Below, one piece after another: positions 1 through 8,427 of a DNA stretch of 64,000 bases. Both the position numbers and the translations under genes were made by a program. Position 1 is the stretch's first letter. The number at the start of each line of letters is the position of its first letter. Under the pieces are notes generated by a model. It searched no databases, was not told the DNA's origin, and saw only the letters and a program-made list of their open reading frames with translations. Source of the DNA: an uncultured Lachnospiraceae bacterium (GTDB taxonomy: Bacteria; Bacillota; Clostridia; Lachnospirales; Lachnospiraceae); the NCBI GenBank assembly GCA_946558465.1, contig CAMNTM010000003.1, forward strand, positions 124,001 to 188,000, in the 5' to 3' direction.

Positions 1-800
1 TGATTAGAAGCGTAAACTCTATTTTAGACGATGCGGATATCTTCTATGTAAAATGGGATATCAACCGCTCCCTCGCCGACATCTGGTCCAATGAGCTTCC
101 TGCCAAAAAACAGGGAGAGGTATACCACCGTTACATTCTGGGGCTTTACCGGGTAATGGACAATATCATCAAGACACACCCGGATATTTTATTTGAGGGC
201 TGCTCCGGCGGCGGCGGGCGCTATGACCCGGCTATGCTGCACTACTATCCTCAATACTGGGTAAGTGACAACAACCACCCCATTGACAGGTTAAAGCTCC
301 ACTACGGCACCTCTTTCGTATACCCTGTCTCTACCATGGGCGCCCATATATCCGACAGCGGGAAATTCGTACCGCTGAAAACAAAAGCTGTCGTTGCCAT
401 GTGCGGCACCTTTGGATATGAATTGGATGCTACGCATCTTACGGATGAGGAGCAGGCTGTCTGCCGGGAGCAAAGTGATTTATTCCGAAAATATTATCCA
501 ATTATATTCGAAGGAGACTACTACCGCTTAAGCAATCCGTTCGAACCGGGAAATATGACTGCATGGCAGCATGTGACAAAAGATAAAAAAGAATCTCTTC
601 TGAGTGTCGTTGTGACAAACCTGACCTGTAACGGACCTCAGGAATATGTAAAGGCAAAAGGACTCAAACCCCAGACAATGTATGATGTGAATGACGGTGA
701 ACTGACTCTTTCCGGAAATGCGCTGATGAACGCGGGACTTCCCATTCCGCGGGAGGTAGACGAGTATACGGCTTTTCAGTTTTATATGCGGGAAGTGTAA
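1..800 (+). CDS. Alpha-galactosidase, GH36 family (3' part only)
   Basis: The reading frame is open from the left edge (first full codon at 3) to the stop at 798-800, so the gene starts outside the window. GH36 enzymes remove terminal alpha-galactose from oligosaccharides such as raffinose and melibiose. The sequence shows the family nucleophile motif KWDINR (Asp codon at 57-59) and the acid/base motif CSGGGGRYDP (Asp codon at 225-227), followed by the usual C-terminal beta domain. Both catalytic residues are present, so the visible part looks intact. It converges on the minus-strand operon beginning at 944, with a hairpin between them. Confidence 0.93.
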   Translation, partial: IRSVNSILDDADIFYVKWDINRSLADIWSNELPAKKQGEVYHRYILGLYRVMDNIIKTHPDILFEGCSGGGGRYDPAMLHYYPQYWVSDNNHPIDRLKLHYGTSFVYPVSTMGAHISDSGKFVPLKTKAVVAMCGTFGYELDATHLTDEEQAVCREQSDLFRKYYPIIFEGDYYRLSNPFEPGNMTAWQHVTKDKKESLLSVVVTNLTCNGPQEYVKAKGLKPQTMYDVNDGELTLSGNALMNAGLPIPREVDEYTAFQFYMREV

Positions 801-863
801 GAGGGCCTAAGAAGGGGAAATACTGTAATAAAAAACACATCTTCTTTTCCTAAATTAAACGAA

Positions 864-901
864 GAATCGCCAGTATCGGCATTTGCCGGAACTGGCGATT
901 C
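864..901. terminator. Bidirectional hairpin between convergent genes
   Basis: An 11-bp perfect stem (864-874 with 891-901) encloses a second small CGGC/GCCG stem. It lies between the converging GH36 gene and Gfo/Idh gene, where a shared terminator is expected. The T-tracts on either side are poor, so termination strength is uncertain. Confidence 0.55.
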
Positions 902-943
902 ATAATCAGGGAGTTTCTTTACAGCCCCAACTATCTAATACTC

Positions 944-1972
944 CTAATATTTTACTTCCACCGGCATCCTGGTCTTAGCCGATTCCATAATCGCCAGTAT
1001 CGCCAGTACCGTATTCGCCGAATCCTTTAAGGTCACCGGGAATTCCTTCCCGGACAAGATGCAGTCTACAAAGCCGCTGATACTCTGGAATGCAAATCCA
1101 TGATGCTTCCCGAATATCTTATTCTGCACAAGTACATCCGGCACAATTACCTTTTCATCTGTATATTGCTGAATCATATTGTGATTGCTGGCATCAATAC
1201 TGATCATTCCCTTATCGCCCAGCACGTTAAATTTGATATCATTTACACACGGATTCGCATTCGGCGTAATCCAGCCATTTTCCATCTGCGCGATTCCACC
1301 GTTGCAGAATTCAATTGTGGTCAGGTATTCATCTACCGTATCTACTCCCTTGCCCTTCAGCACACCTTCCCGGCTTACGCTGTACACACGCTTTACCTCG
1401 TCATGGAAAAACCATCTCAATGTATCCAGGCTATGGCTTCCCAGAAACCACAGTATTGAAGACTTTGCTGCCCACGGAAGCATATCCGTAGCAACCCATT
1501 TCACATCGTTCAATCTCATATATGCACTATAAATATTTCCCAGATCACCTCTGTCTACTGCTTCATGTGCTGCGTTAAACGGCGGACTCCAGCGGTTATG
1601 CAGATCAACCATAGCTCTTACATGATTCTTTTCCACTGCATTTACAATGCGGTACACATCCTCTCTCGTCGTTGCCAGCGGCTTCTCAATCAGCATATTT
1701 TTCTTATGCTCTGCTGCTGCCTCGGCAATATCCGCGTGAGCAAAATCCGGTGTCACAATTGCAACTGTATCACAATCTGCCTTCCTGAACATCTCATTAT
1801 AATCATCGTACACTTCTTTGATCCCAAGCTTTGCTGCCATAGCTTCTGCTTTGGCACGATTCATATCACAGATTGCATTTACTTCTGCAAATGGATGCTC
1901 CCTATAAATCTCTGCATGGTTTTCCCCCCAGATTCCCGCACCCACGATTGCCATCTTAAGTTTTGAACTCAT
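944..1972 (-). CDS. Gfo/Idh/MocA-family oxidoreductase
   Basis: This is a 342-residue NAD(P)-dependent dehydrogenase of the glucose-fructose oxidoreductase / inositol dehydrogenase family, a normal length. The N-terminal Rossmann fold carries GAGIWG near residue 11, and the family motif EKPLA follows at about residue 95. The C-terminal half is the usual sugar-binding alpha/beta domain. It is the last gene of the transporter unit 5136 to 944 (binding protein, two permeases, then this gene), which suggests it oxidises the imported sugar or a derivative. The specific substrate cannot be read from the sequence. An ATG with a GGGGGAAAG ribosome site supports the start. Confidence 0.9.
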   Translation of the reverse strand: MSSKLKMAIVGAGIWGENHAEIYREHPFAEVNAICDMNRAKAEAMAAKLGIKEVYDDYNEMFRKADCDTVAIVTPDFAHADIAEAAAEHKKNMLIEKPLATTREDVYRIVNAVEKNHVRAMVDLHNRWSPPFNAAHEAVDRGDLGNIYSAYMRLNDVKWVATDMLPWAAKSSILWFLGSHSLDTLRWFFHDEVKRVYSVSREGVLKGKGVDTVDEYLTTIEFCNGGIAQMENGWITPNANPCVNDIKFNVLGDKGMISIDASNHNMIQQYTDEKVIVPDVLVQNKIFGKHHGFAFQSISGFVDCILSGKEFPVTLKDSANTVLAILAIMESAKTRMPVEVKY

Positions 1973-1997
1973 TGTCTTTCCCCCTAAGCTAATTGTT

Positions 1998-2828
1998 TTA
2001 TCCTTTCACAGAACCAAATGTCAGTCCTCGTATCATATGCTTCTGTACAATAACTGCAAACAACAGGACCGGCAGAACTGCCAGAACACCTGTCGCTGCC
2101 ATTTCGCCCCATTTTACTCCTGATACAGACAGGTACATCATAACCGAGGTAGGTATTGTCTTTGCCTGAATACTTGTCAGGAAATTTGCAAATACAAACT
2201 CGTTCCAAGAGTTGATGACGCAGAAAATTGACGTTGCTACAAGCCCCGGCGTAATCAGGGGCAGAAGGATTTTATACATTCCCTGAAATCTGGAGCAGCC
2301 GTCTACCCATCCTGCCTCCTCCAGTTCAATCGGCATATCCTCAATAAATCCCCGCATCATCCAGATTGTAAATGGAATATTAAATGTCGTATAGCAGATA
2401 ATCAGTACCAGCCTCGTATCTAAAAGCCCGGCCATCGAAGCCATCATAAAATACGGAATTACAACCGCCATCGGAGGCAGGAATTTCTGACTAAGTACCC
2501 AGAATGCCCTGTCCTCACGTTTTTTCCAATTATATCTTGCAAATCCATATGCCGCAAAGCTGCCGACCACCAGAGAGATTAATGTAGAGATTACTGCAAT
2601 AATCAAGCTGTTTTTAAAGAAGTCCAATATATTACTCTGCTCTATAATAGCCTCATAATTTTTCAAAGTAGGCACAACAAAAATCTTTGTCGGGTCGAGA
2701 ATATCTACTCGGTTGCGCAGGCTCACCATTATCATCCATACAAAAGGAAACAGACAAACAAGGCACACCAATAACAAAAATACCCCGCGTAATATACTTG
2801 CTGCTCTACGTTTTCCTTTTCGACTCAT
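1998..2828 (-). CDS. Carbohydrate ABC transporter permease, MalG type
   Basis: This 276-residue inner-membrane permease has six predicted hydrophobic segments. The cytoplasmic EAA loop (EEAGWVDGCSRFQ, near residue 175) contacts the ATPase. It is the second permease of a CUT1 sugar importer, with its MalF-type partner six bases upstream at 2835. No ATPase is encoded nearby, which is common for CUT1 systems that borrow a shared MsmK-type ATPase. An AGGAGG site lies before the ATG at 2828. Confidence 0.93.
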   Translation of the reverse strand: MSRKGKRRAASILRGVFLLLVCLVCLFPFVWMIMVSLRNRVDILDPTKIFVVPTLKNYEAIIEQSNILDFFKNSLIIAVISTLISLVVGSFAAYGFARYNWKKREDRAFWVLSQKFLPPMAVVIPYFMMASMAGLLDTRLVLIICYTTFNIPFTIWMMRGFIEDMPIELEEAGWVDGCSRFQGMYKILLPLITPGLVATSIFCVINSWNEFVFANFLTSIQAKTIPTSVMMYLSVSGVKWGEMAATGVLAVLPVLLFAVIVQKHMIRGLTFGSVKG

Positions 2829-2834
2829 TACGCT

Positions 2835-3713
2835 CTATGCCTCCTCCTTCCGCATTTTTTTAATTAAAAATTTGCTGATACATGTTGTCATCACAAGCAG
2901 TACCAGTGCGATTGCCGCCGCCCGTCCAATTAATCCGTTCTGAGCATTTGCCATACGGAAAATATGAAGACTTAAGAACTCTGTAGCGTTACCTGGTCCG
3001 CCCTGTGTCAGAACATATGCAATATCAAACAGCTTCAGACTGTCAATTACCCTGAATAAAAGGGTCAGATATACCAGCTTCTTGATCATAGGGATCGTTA
3101 TATAAACTAATTCCTGAATTTTTGTCGCGCCGTCAATCGCCGCAGACTCATACGGTTCATCCGGCACGGAACGCAGGCCCGCATACACAATCAGCGTAAC
3201 AAACGGTGTATACTGCCAGACATCTACCATAAGAACCGACCAGAAAGCCATCTTTTCCGACAGCCAGGTTACCTTAAGCCCCAGCAGCGTATTTAAAAAA
3301 TGATTCACAATCCCATATTCGGAATTCAGCATAAGCTTCCACATCTGTGCCGCAATAGACGGAGTAATGACAAGCGGAATAATCATAATACCAATTACAA
3401 GAGGCTTTAGCTTAAACTCCGAAGAGTTTAAGCATAAGCCTATCAAAAATCCAAGCACTAATTCAATTGCTGTGGCCAGAACCATAAATGCCAGACTAAT
3501 AAGTACAGAATGCCAGAAATCTCTGTCTGCACCTGAGAACAATCTCACAAAATTCTTAATCCCTACAAATTCTATCTTGGAAAAATCCCAGCCCAGCTGA
3601 TAATTCGTAAAGCTGATTAACGTCAGAAATATAGTTGGTACTACGGAAAGCACAACCATCGTCACCATCGCCGGTGCAATGTATTTTAAATACTCTTTCT
3701 CTTTCCTTCGCAT
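2835..3713 (-). CDS. Carbohydrate ABC transporter permease, MalF/UgpA type
   Basis: This 292-residue membrane protein has a short basic N-terminus (MRRKEKEYLKY) and six hydrophobic segments. The EAA loop ESAAIDGATKIQ is followed by a proline-containing helix. It pairs with the MalG-type permease at 1998 and the lipoprotein at 3730, forming the membrane channel of a CUT1 importer. The order binding protein, MalF, MalG is the standard operon order. Confidence 0.93.
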   Translation of the reverse strand: MRRKEKEYLKYIAPAMVTMVVLSVVPTIFLTLISFTNYQLGWDFSKIEFVGIKNFVRLFSGADRDFWHSVLISLAFMVLATAIELVLGFLIGLCLNSSEFKLKPLVIGIMIIPLVITPSIAAQMWKLMLNSEYGIVNHFLNTLLGLKVTWLSEKMAFWSVLMVDVWQYTPFVTLIVYAGLRSVPDEPYESAAIDGATKIQELVYITIPMIKKLVYLTLLFRVIDSLKLFDIAYVLTQGGPGNATEFLSLHIFRMANAQNGLIGRAAAIALVLLVMTTCISKFLIKKMRKEEA

Positions 3714-3729
3714 AACTTTACCTTGTCCT

Positions 3730-5136
3730 TTACTTGATTAAGTCTTCAATATCCTTCTGCATATCCTCGCATGCCTGGTCAGTAGTTGTATCTCCTGCCA
3801 ACGCAGAGCTTCCATATCCGCCTGCAATGTCAAGAATCTGGTTAATAGAATCATGTTGCGGAATCCAGGATAATCCCTTTTCTACAAGTCCGTTTGCAGA
3901 TTCAAGTGCAAGCTTTTGTGCCTCGTAGGATGGATTTGCTTCCTGAAGCTCCGGATCATCAAATGCAGATGCTCTTGTCGCTACACCACCGTTGCTTACA
4001 TATTCTTTAACCTTTTCCTTACTTGCCATATAAGAAATAAACGCCCATGCAGCATCTTTATTCTTAGATGACTCCGGAATCGCAAGATTCCAGCCTGCAA
4101 GCGCCGCACCGTCTCCGGCCGGTCCGGTCGGTGTCGGAACAAATGCAACCTTATCGGCTACCGTAGAAGACTCAGGGTCTGTAATCTGTCCTGCAAGTGC
4201 TGTTGCATCCAGCCACATGGCAGTTTTTCCGGATGTAAATGCACTCAGCGCTTCTTCATGCGTATATGTACTTACATCTGGCGGCGCACAGCTCAACAGA
4301 TCTACAAAGTATTTCAAAGACTCCTTTGTTTCATCTGTCGTGCAGGTTACAACCTCATCATCGGAGCCGATTGTACTCTGATCTAAGAAGCCTCCGCCAA
4401 AGTTGTACATTAAGCTCATCCAGCCAGATGCAAAATGAATACCTCTCTGTGCTCTCATACTTACACCGTAGAGTCCATCCTCTTTTCCGTTAAAGAATTG
4501 AGCCAGCTCCAGGAATTCATCCATTGTTGTCGGAGCCTTTTTCCCATATTCATCAAATAAATCTGTTCGATAAGCAACAAATCTAGTCTCACCTGCACTT
4601 GGGATACCATAGTTTACACCATTTGCACCCGCAATACCATTTCTGTACGCCGGCATAATATCTTCATAATCAAACCATTCTGGTGTCTTTGTCTCATCCT
4701 CTGCATAATCGCTGATTGGAACAAGAACATTCTTTGATGCATACTCACTCATCCAGAAGGCATCTACCATAAATACATCATAGCTTCCCGCACCCTGTGC
4801 ATCAAGCAGCTGCTTATTCTTAAGATTCGTCTCTTCTACAATATCCCATACTACCTTAATACCTGTAAGGTCCGTGAATTCCTTTTCCATCTTCTTGAAT
4901 GCATCTGTAGAAGGATGAGATGCCATCGCAACTGTTATTTCCGTTCCGTCAAAGTTCTTCTTTACAGCCGCGCCCCAGTCTTCCAGGGTTTTTGCCTCAT
5001 CTGCAGTAAAGCTTAACTCACCGCCGCCCTCTTCACTCTTCTTGTCATCTCCGTCTTTGGAACCACATGCCATAAGACTTGCTGTCATTACGCCAATAAG
5101 GAACATTGACAACAACTTCTTTGTCCGTTTTTTCAT
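3730..5136 (-). CDS. Sugar-binding lipoprotein, family 1 solute-binding protein
   Basis: This 468-residue extracellular protein delivers sugar to the adjacent permeases. It begins with a lysine-rich signal peptide and a lipobox ending at Cys23 (SLMAC), followed by an acidic linker, so it is a membrane-anchored lipoprotein. The body has the two-lobed family 1 fold, with recognisable EITVAMASHPS near the start of lobe 1. It is the first gene of the unit running to 944. A TATAAT box (5191-5196) and a palindrome (5169-5180) precede it, so its expression is probably controlled by a dimeric repressor or by the AraC protein encoded just upstream. Confidence 0.93.
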   Translation of the reverse strand: MKKRTKKLLSMFLIGVMTASLMACGSKDGDDKKSEEGGGELSFTADEAKTLEDWGAAVKKNFDGTEITVAMASHPSTDAFKKMEKEFTDLTGIKVVWDIVEETNLKNKQLLDAQGAGSYDVFMVDAFWMSEYASKNVLVPISDYAEDETKTPEWFDYEDIMPAYRNGIAGANGVNYGIPSAGETRFVAYRTDLFDEYGKKAPTTMDEFLELAQFFNGKEDGLYGVSMRAQRGIHFASGWMSLMYNFGGGFLDQSTIGSDDEVVTCTTDETKESLKYFVDLLSCAPPDVSTYTHEEALSAFTSGKTAMWLDATALAGQITDPESSTVADKVAFVPTPTGPAGDGAALAGWNLAIPESSKNKDAAWAFISYMASKEKVKEYVSNGGVATRASAFDDPELQEANPSYEAQKLALESANGLVEKGLSWIPQHDSINQILDIAGGYGSSALAGDTTTDQACEDMQKDIEDLIK

Positions 5137-5168
5137 ACTTCTCCTCCATTCTTAGAATTTTTTTGTTC

Positions 5169-5196
5169 GTTATGCATAACTGATAGATTTATTATA
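5169..5196 (-). promoter_or_regulatory. Promoter -10 box and palindromic operator candidate for the 5136 transporter unit
   Basis: On the minus strand a perfect TATAAT (5191-5196) precedes the binding-protein gene. A perfect 12-bp palindrome GTTATGCATAAC (5169-5180) sits just downstream, around the predicted transcription start. A dimeric regulator bound there would block initiation. The -35 box is weak, which suggests an activator is needed. Confidence 0.5.
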
Positions 5197-5339
5197 TAGT
5201 GTCTTAATTTTTTTGTATTTACTGATTATTATTCAATTTTTACAAAATATGCTCCTATTTTATCAGAATTATGTTATATTTTTAACATTTATTTTGTACA
5301 AAACAACTATTTTCTGCAATTATTCTGCTGCAAAAACAG

Positions 5340-5382
5340 CAAATCCATCTGCCGGAAAACATTATTCCTACAGATGGATTTT
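5340..5382 (-). terminator. Hairpin downstream of the AraC regulator
   Basis: An 11-bp perfect stem (5341-5351 with 5371-5381) lies about 30 bases past the AraC stop codon. On the minus strand the downstream arm is followed by GCTGTTTTTGC. It would separate the AraC transcript from the transporter promoter at about 5190. Confidence 0.5.
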
Positions 5383-5409
5383 ATTTTACATACCACAAAG
5401 CAAATCTTT

Positions 5410-6300
5410 TTATATAACCGAGCGATTCTTTATTGACTTCTGATATCCGCTTGGGGTCATATTTGTAATCTGTTTAAAACTGTTAGAAAAATGGTGGACT
5501 GAACTGAAATTCAAAAGCCTTGCTATCTGTGTATAAGTGTATCTATCTTCACTGATCAGCCTCTTCGCCTCCTTAATCTTCATCTGATTGTAGTACTCCA
5601 TTACACTGCAGCCCATTCGTTTTTTAAATATTTTAAGTATGTAACTTTTAGAAAAGGACAGCTGACTGCATATATTATCCAGTGTCACCTTATCATAAAC
5701 CGATGACAGAATAATACCGATTACCTTATCTACAATCATACGTTCATTTGCAAAATCCTTATTCAGATACCTCTCCGGTACTGCCCCTTTTATACGGCTG
5801 TCTCTGATAAGAAGAATCAACAGCCGTTCCATCAAGTTTTTCAGCTCCTGGAAACCGCCGTAAGACATATCCTCTTTCATTTTCAGCTTCTGCTGGTCAA
5901 ATATGTCATAGGGCCCTTCGAATACTTCCTGCCCTACTGCATAAATCAGCTTAACAATCTGTGATTCTCTCGCATAAAATTTTAGAAGCCTGCTCTGTAT
6001 TTCTGATAATTCGCTGCAGTCACAGTCAAAGCTGATAATAAACGCACTGGCAAAATCTCCTACCGACAAAATATTATGAAATTCATCGGGAGCATGCAGA
6101 AAACCCTCCCCGGAGGATACATAATATTCCTTATCATCGGATATTACCTTCACATTTCCATAGTCAATATATACCATCTCCCAAAAGTTGTGACTTTCGC
6201 CGATTCCTTTAAACTCCTTAACATATTCAAAATAATGAAAGCTTATGAAATTAGATACGCGTACCTTTTCCTCCACGCATGTCCTTTTATAGTATTCCAT
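5410..6300 (-). CDS. AraC-family transcriptional regulator
   Basis: A 296-residue regulator. The N-terminal part (about 20-170) resembles the cupin ligand-binding domain and the C-terminal 100 residues contain the two AraC helix-turn-helix motifs (LDNICSQLSFSKSYILKIFK and the closing YTQIARLLNFSSVHHFSNSF region). The start is taken as the ATG at 6300, with GAGG six bases before it; an upstream TTG at 6312 has no better support. The gene begins one base after the stop of the GH42 gene, so the two are co-translated. It probably senses a galactoside and controls GH42 and the transporter at 5136. Confidence 0.88.
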   Translation of the reverse strand: MEYYKRTCVEEKVRVSNFISFHYFEYVKEFKGIGESHNFWEMVYIDYGNVKVISDDKEYYVSSGEGFLHAPDEFHNILSVGDFASAFIISFDCDCSELSEIQSRLLKFYARESQIVKLIYAVGQEVFEGPYDIFDQQKLKMKEDMSYGGFQELKNLMERLLILLIRDSRIKGAVPERYLNKDFANERMIVDKVIGIILSSVYDKVTLDNICSQLSFSKSYILKIFKKRMGCSVMEYYNQMKIKEAKRLISEDRYTYTQIARLLNFSSVHHFSNSFKQITNMTPSGYQKSIKNRSVI

Positions 6301-6301
6301 C

Positions 6302-8293
6302 TTATTCCTCAATCCTCATATCCAATCCGTCTTCATCCTCCTCATCCGTCTCCACCCGGCAGCCGTAAGGTCCCAGCTCATCTGAGCCCACCCAGACCGG
6401 ATAAGCATTATGATTCATAATAACGCGAACTCTCTGTCCTCCTTTTCTGCCCCTTCTGACAACCTCAATTCCTTCTTTGGCAGAAATTCCTTCTATCTGA
6501 GCAAAATCCATAATTTCCTCAAAAATCTTTTTAAGTGTGGCCTCATCAAGCGAACACCCCAGATAATATATCATGCCGTATCCATACTCTTTTTTTGTAA
6601 CCGCAGCATATTCCGTATAAAAATCATCTCCATAAGAATACAGGATGTCCGCATCAACAGAAACCAGGAGATCCCGGAATACACCTCCCTGGCCTTTCTC
6701 GCCTCTGTAATCTCCCGTGCCATTTACCGGAAATGCATCCTCTTTTTGAAGACTTTCTGTTTCCTCCACATACACCCCCGCAAATCCACTGTAGCCCGCC
6801 GGAAGAAGCGCACGGAACATCAAATTATTGTTCCTGTTCTTCACTGCCGTCCGGTAGGTCAGCACTACCGTCCCTCCTCCAGAGACAAATTCCTCAATTC
6901 TGTTCTGAAAATTGTCATCTGTAATTATCATCTGCGGAAGAATCAGCACCTTGTATCTTGAAAAATCAGCCTGTGCCGGAACAATATCTACCATAATATT
7001 CTTATCATAGAACACTTTATGGATTTTTTTCATCTCTCTCTCACAATCCAATACCGTGCTCTGTCTCTGTATACGAAAAGCAGCCAGTGAATCATAATCA
7101 TATACAATCGCCGCATCACTATGTATCGGAGCCTCCAGTGCTTCTTCATATTGTTTAATATCTCTAAAAAAACTTTGCACCTCCTGATATTTCCGGCGTT
7201 TTACGTTATCCGAATCCAAAATACCATAACAGAATTGTTCCGCTCCTTTTACCGCACTGCGGTAACGGAAATACATCATGGAAGTGCAGCCTCTTGCCAT
7301 TCCCTGATAGGACCACAGCTTAGCCTGATTCGGCCTCGGAAGATACCCTGTTATATCATGCCCCTGCGCGCCTATAATCTCTTCCGTAATCCAGAAGTTT
7401 TTTCTTTTCAGTCCGCGTATGTAATCCAGTGAAAATGCAATCTCATTAGCCGGAAGCGGCTCTTTCTGCCCTCCCCATACCGGATAATTATTATAAGCAG
7501 CAACATCAAGATTTTCTGCTGCTCTTGAATAATCTACATGTTTTGACAGGCCTCCTCCCGGAAAATCATGAATCACTACCGCCTCCGGCACAATATTTTT
7601 AATCAAATCAACCTGGAAATTCATAAAGTCCTCTATTGTCTTACTCCGAAAACGCTCCCAGTCAAGCCGCAGAGACGGGTTATGGGACACAGTAGATGCT
7701 GTCGGAATCGGAATCTCATCAAAGGAATTATATTCCTGAGACCAAAAGGTCGTACCATATGTCTCATTCAACCTATCAATATCTCCTTGAAATTTATCCT
7801 CAAGATAATCTCGAAATACTGCCTGGCACTGCGCACAGCAGCACATATCACTTCCCTCATGCCCTATCTCATTGTCAATCTGCCACGCTGCAATTGCTTC
7901 CTCATCCCGATAATGAAGCGCCAGCTCCTCAATAATCCTCTCCGAATACGCATACAGCACCGGGCTGTTATAACAGACAACGTGCCTGCTTCCAAAAGTC
8001 CGCTTGTTCCCATTCTCATATTCCGCGAGAATATCCGGATATTTTGCTGCAAGCCAGGACGGAACAGCCGCTGTAGGAGTCCCCATAATAACATGAAGCC
8101 CTTTTTTCTTCGCTGTCTCTATAACATGATCAAAAAAAGAAAAATCGTACTCTCCCTCCTCCTTCTCCATAAGATGCCAGGAAAACTCACCGATCCGGAT
8201 TACATTTCCTCCCAGCTCCACTATACTGTCCATATCCTCTTCCATTACAGAGATGTCCCACTGCTCCGGATAATAGTCAACTCCAAGCCACAT
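6302..8293 (-). CDS. Beta-galactosidase, GH42 family
   Basis: This cytoplasmic enzyme hydrolyses beta-galactosides. At 663 residues it has the usual GH42 length. The N-terminal TIM barrel begins MWLGVDYYPEQWD. The acid/base glutamate is in AWQIDNEIGH and the nucleophile is in WITEEIIGAQ. A zinc-type cysteine cluster (CCCAQC) follows the acid/base region, as in other GH42 members. The trimerisation domain and a small beta domain follow. The ATG at 8293 has AAAGGAG eight bases upstream, whereas the longer frame has only a TTG at 8326. There is no lipid or signal sequence, so the substrate is imported first, probably by the transporter at 944-5136. Confidence 0.93.
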   Translation of the reverse strand: MWLGVDYYPEQWDISVMEEDMDSIVELGGNVIRIGEFSWHLMEKEEGEYDFSFFDHVIETAKKKGLHVIMGTPTAAVPSWLAAKYPDILAEYENGNKRTFGSRHVVCYNSPVLYAYSERIIEELALHYRDEEAIAAWQIDNEIGHEGSDMCCCAQCQAVFRDYLEDKFQGDIDRLNETYGTTFWSQEYNSFDEIPIPTASTVSHNPSLRLDWERFRSKTIEDFMNFQVDLIKNIVPEAVVIHDFPGGGLSKHVDYSRAAENLDVAAYNNYPVWGGQKEPLPANEIAFSLDYIRGLKRKNFWITEEIIGAQGHDITGYLPRPNQAKLWSYQGMARGCTSMMYFRYRSAVKGAEQFCYGILDSDNVKRRKYQEVQSFFRDIKQYEEALEAPIHSDAAIVYDYDSLAAFRIQRQSTVLDCEREMKKIHKVFYDKNIMVDIVPAQADFSRYKVLILPQMIITDDNFQNRIEEFVSGGGTVVLTYRTAVKNRNNNLMFRALLPAGYSGFAGVYVEETESLQKEDAFPVNGTGDYRGEKGQGGVFRDLLVSVDADILYSYGDDFYTEYAAVTKKEYGYGMIYYLGCSLDEATLKKIFEEIMDFAQIEGISAKEGIEVVRRGRKGGQRVRVIMNHNAYPVWVGSDELGPYGCRVETDEEDEDGLDMRIEE

Positions 8294-8363
8294 ATGCTGT
8301 GCTCCTTTCTCGTCTGGTACAAACAATTAATAAAATTTAACTTTTCAACATTATAGCACAATT

Positions 8364-8414
8364 GAAGAATCGGGGACGGGGTATTTTTAAAAAATACCCC
8401 GTCCCCGATTCTTC
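8364..8414. repeat. Perfect 25-bp palindrome, GGGGACGGGG-type hairpin
   Basis: Two 25-bp arms that are exact reverse complements flank one central base. The arms contain the core GGGGACGGGGTA. It sits between the hypothetical gene at 8428 and the GH42 gene. A shorter relative with the same 12-base core lies at 27488-27525. The shape resembles REP/MITE-type dispersed elements, and it may also act as a terminator. Confidence 0.8.
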
Positions 8415-8427
8415 CGATTCTTCAAAT

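Noticed and set aside
864-1003. 14-base match between the hairpin at 865 and the Gfo/Idh coding sequence at 989
   Set aside because: The match is short and one copy is inside a conserved coding region, so chance or local duplication cannot be separated and nothing follows from it.
7568-8356. Long plus-strand frame of 262 codons opposite GH42
   Set aside because: It is antisense to a clear GH42 enzyme, has no ribosome site and no protein-like motifs.
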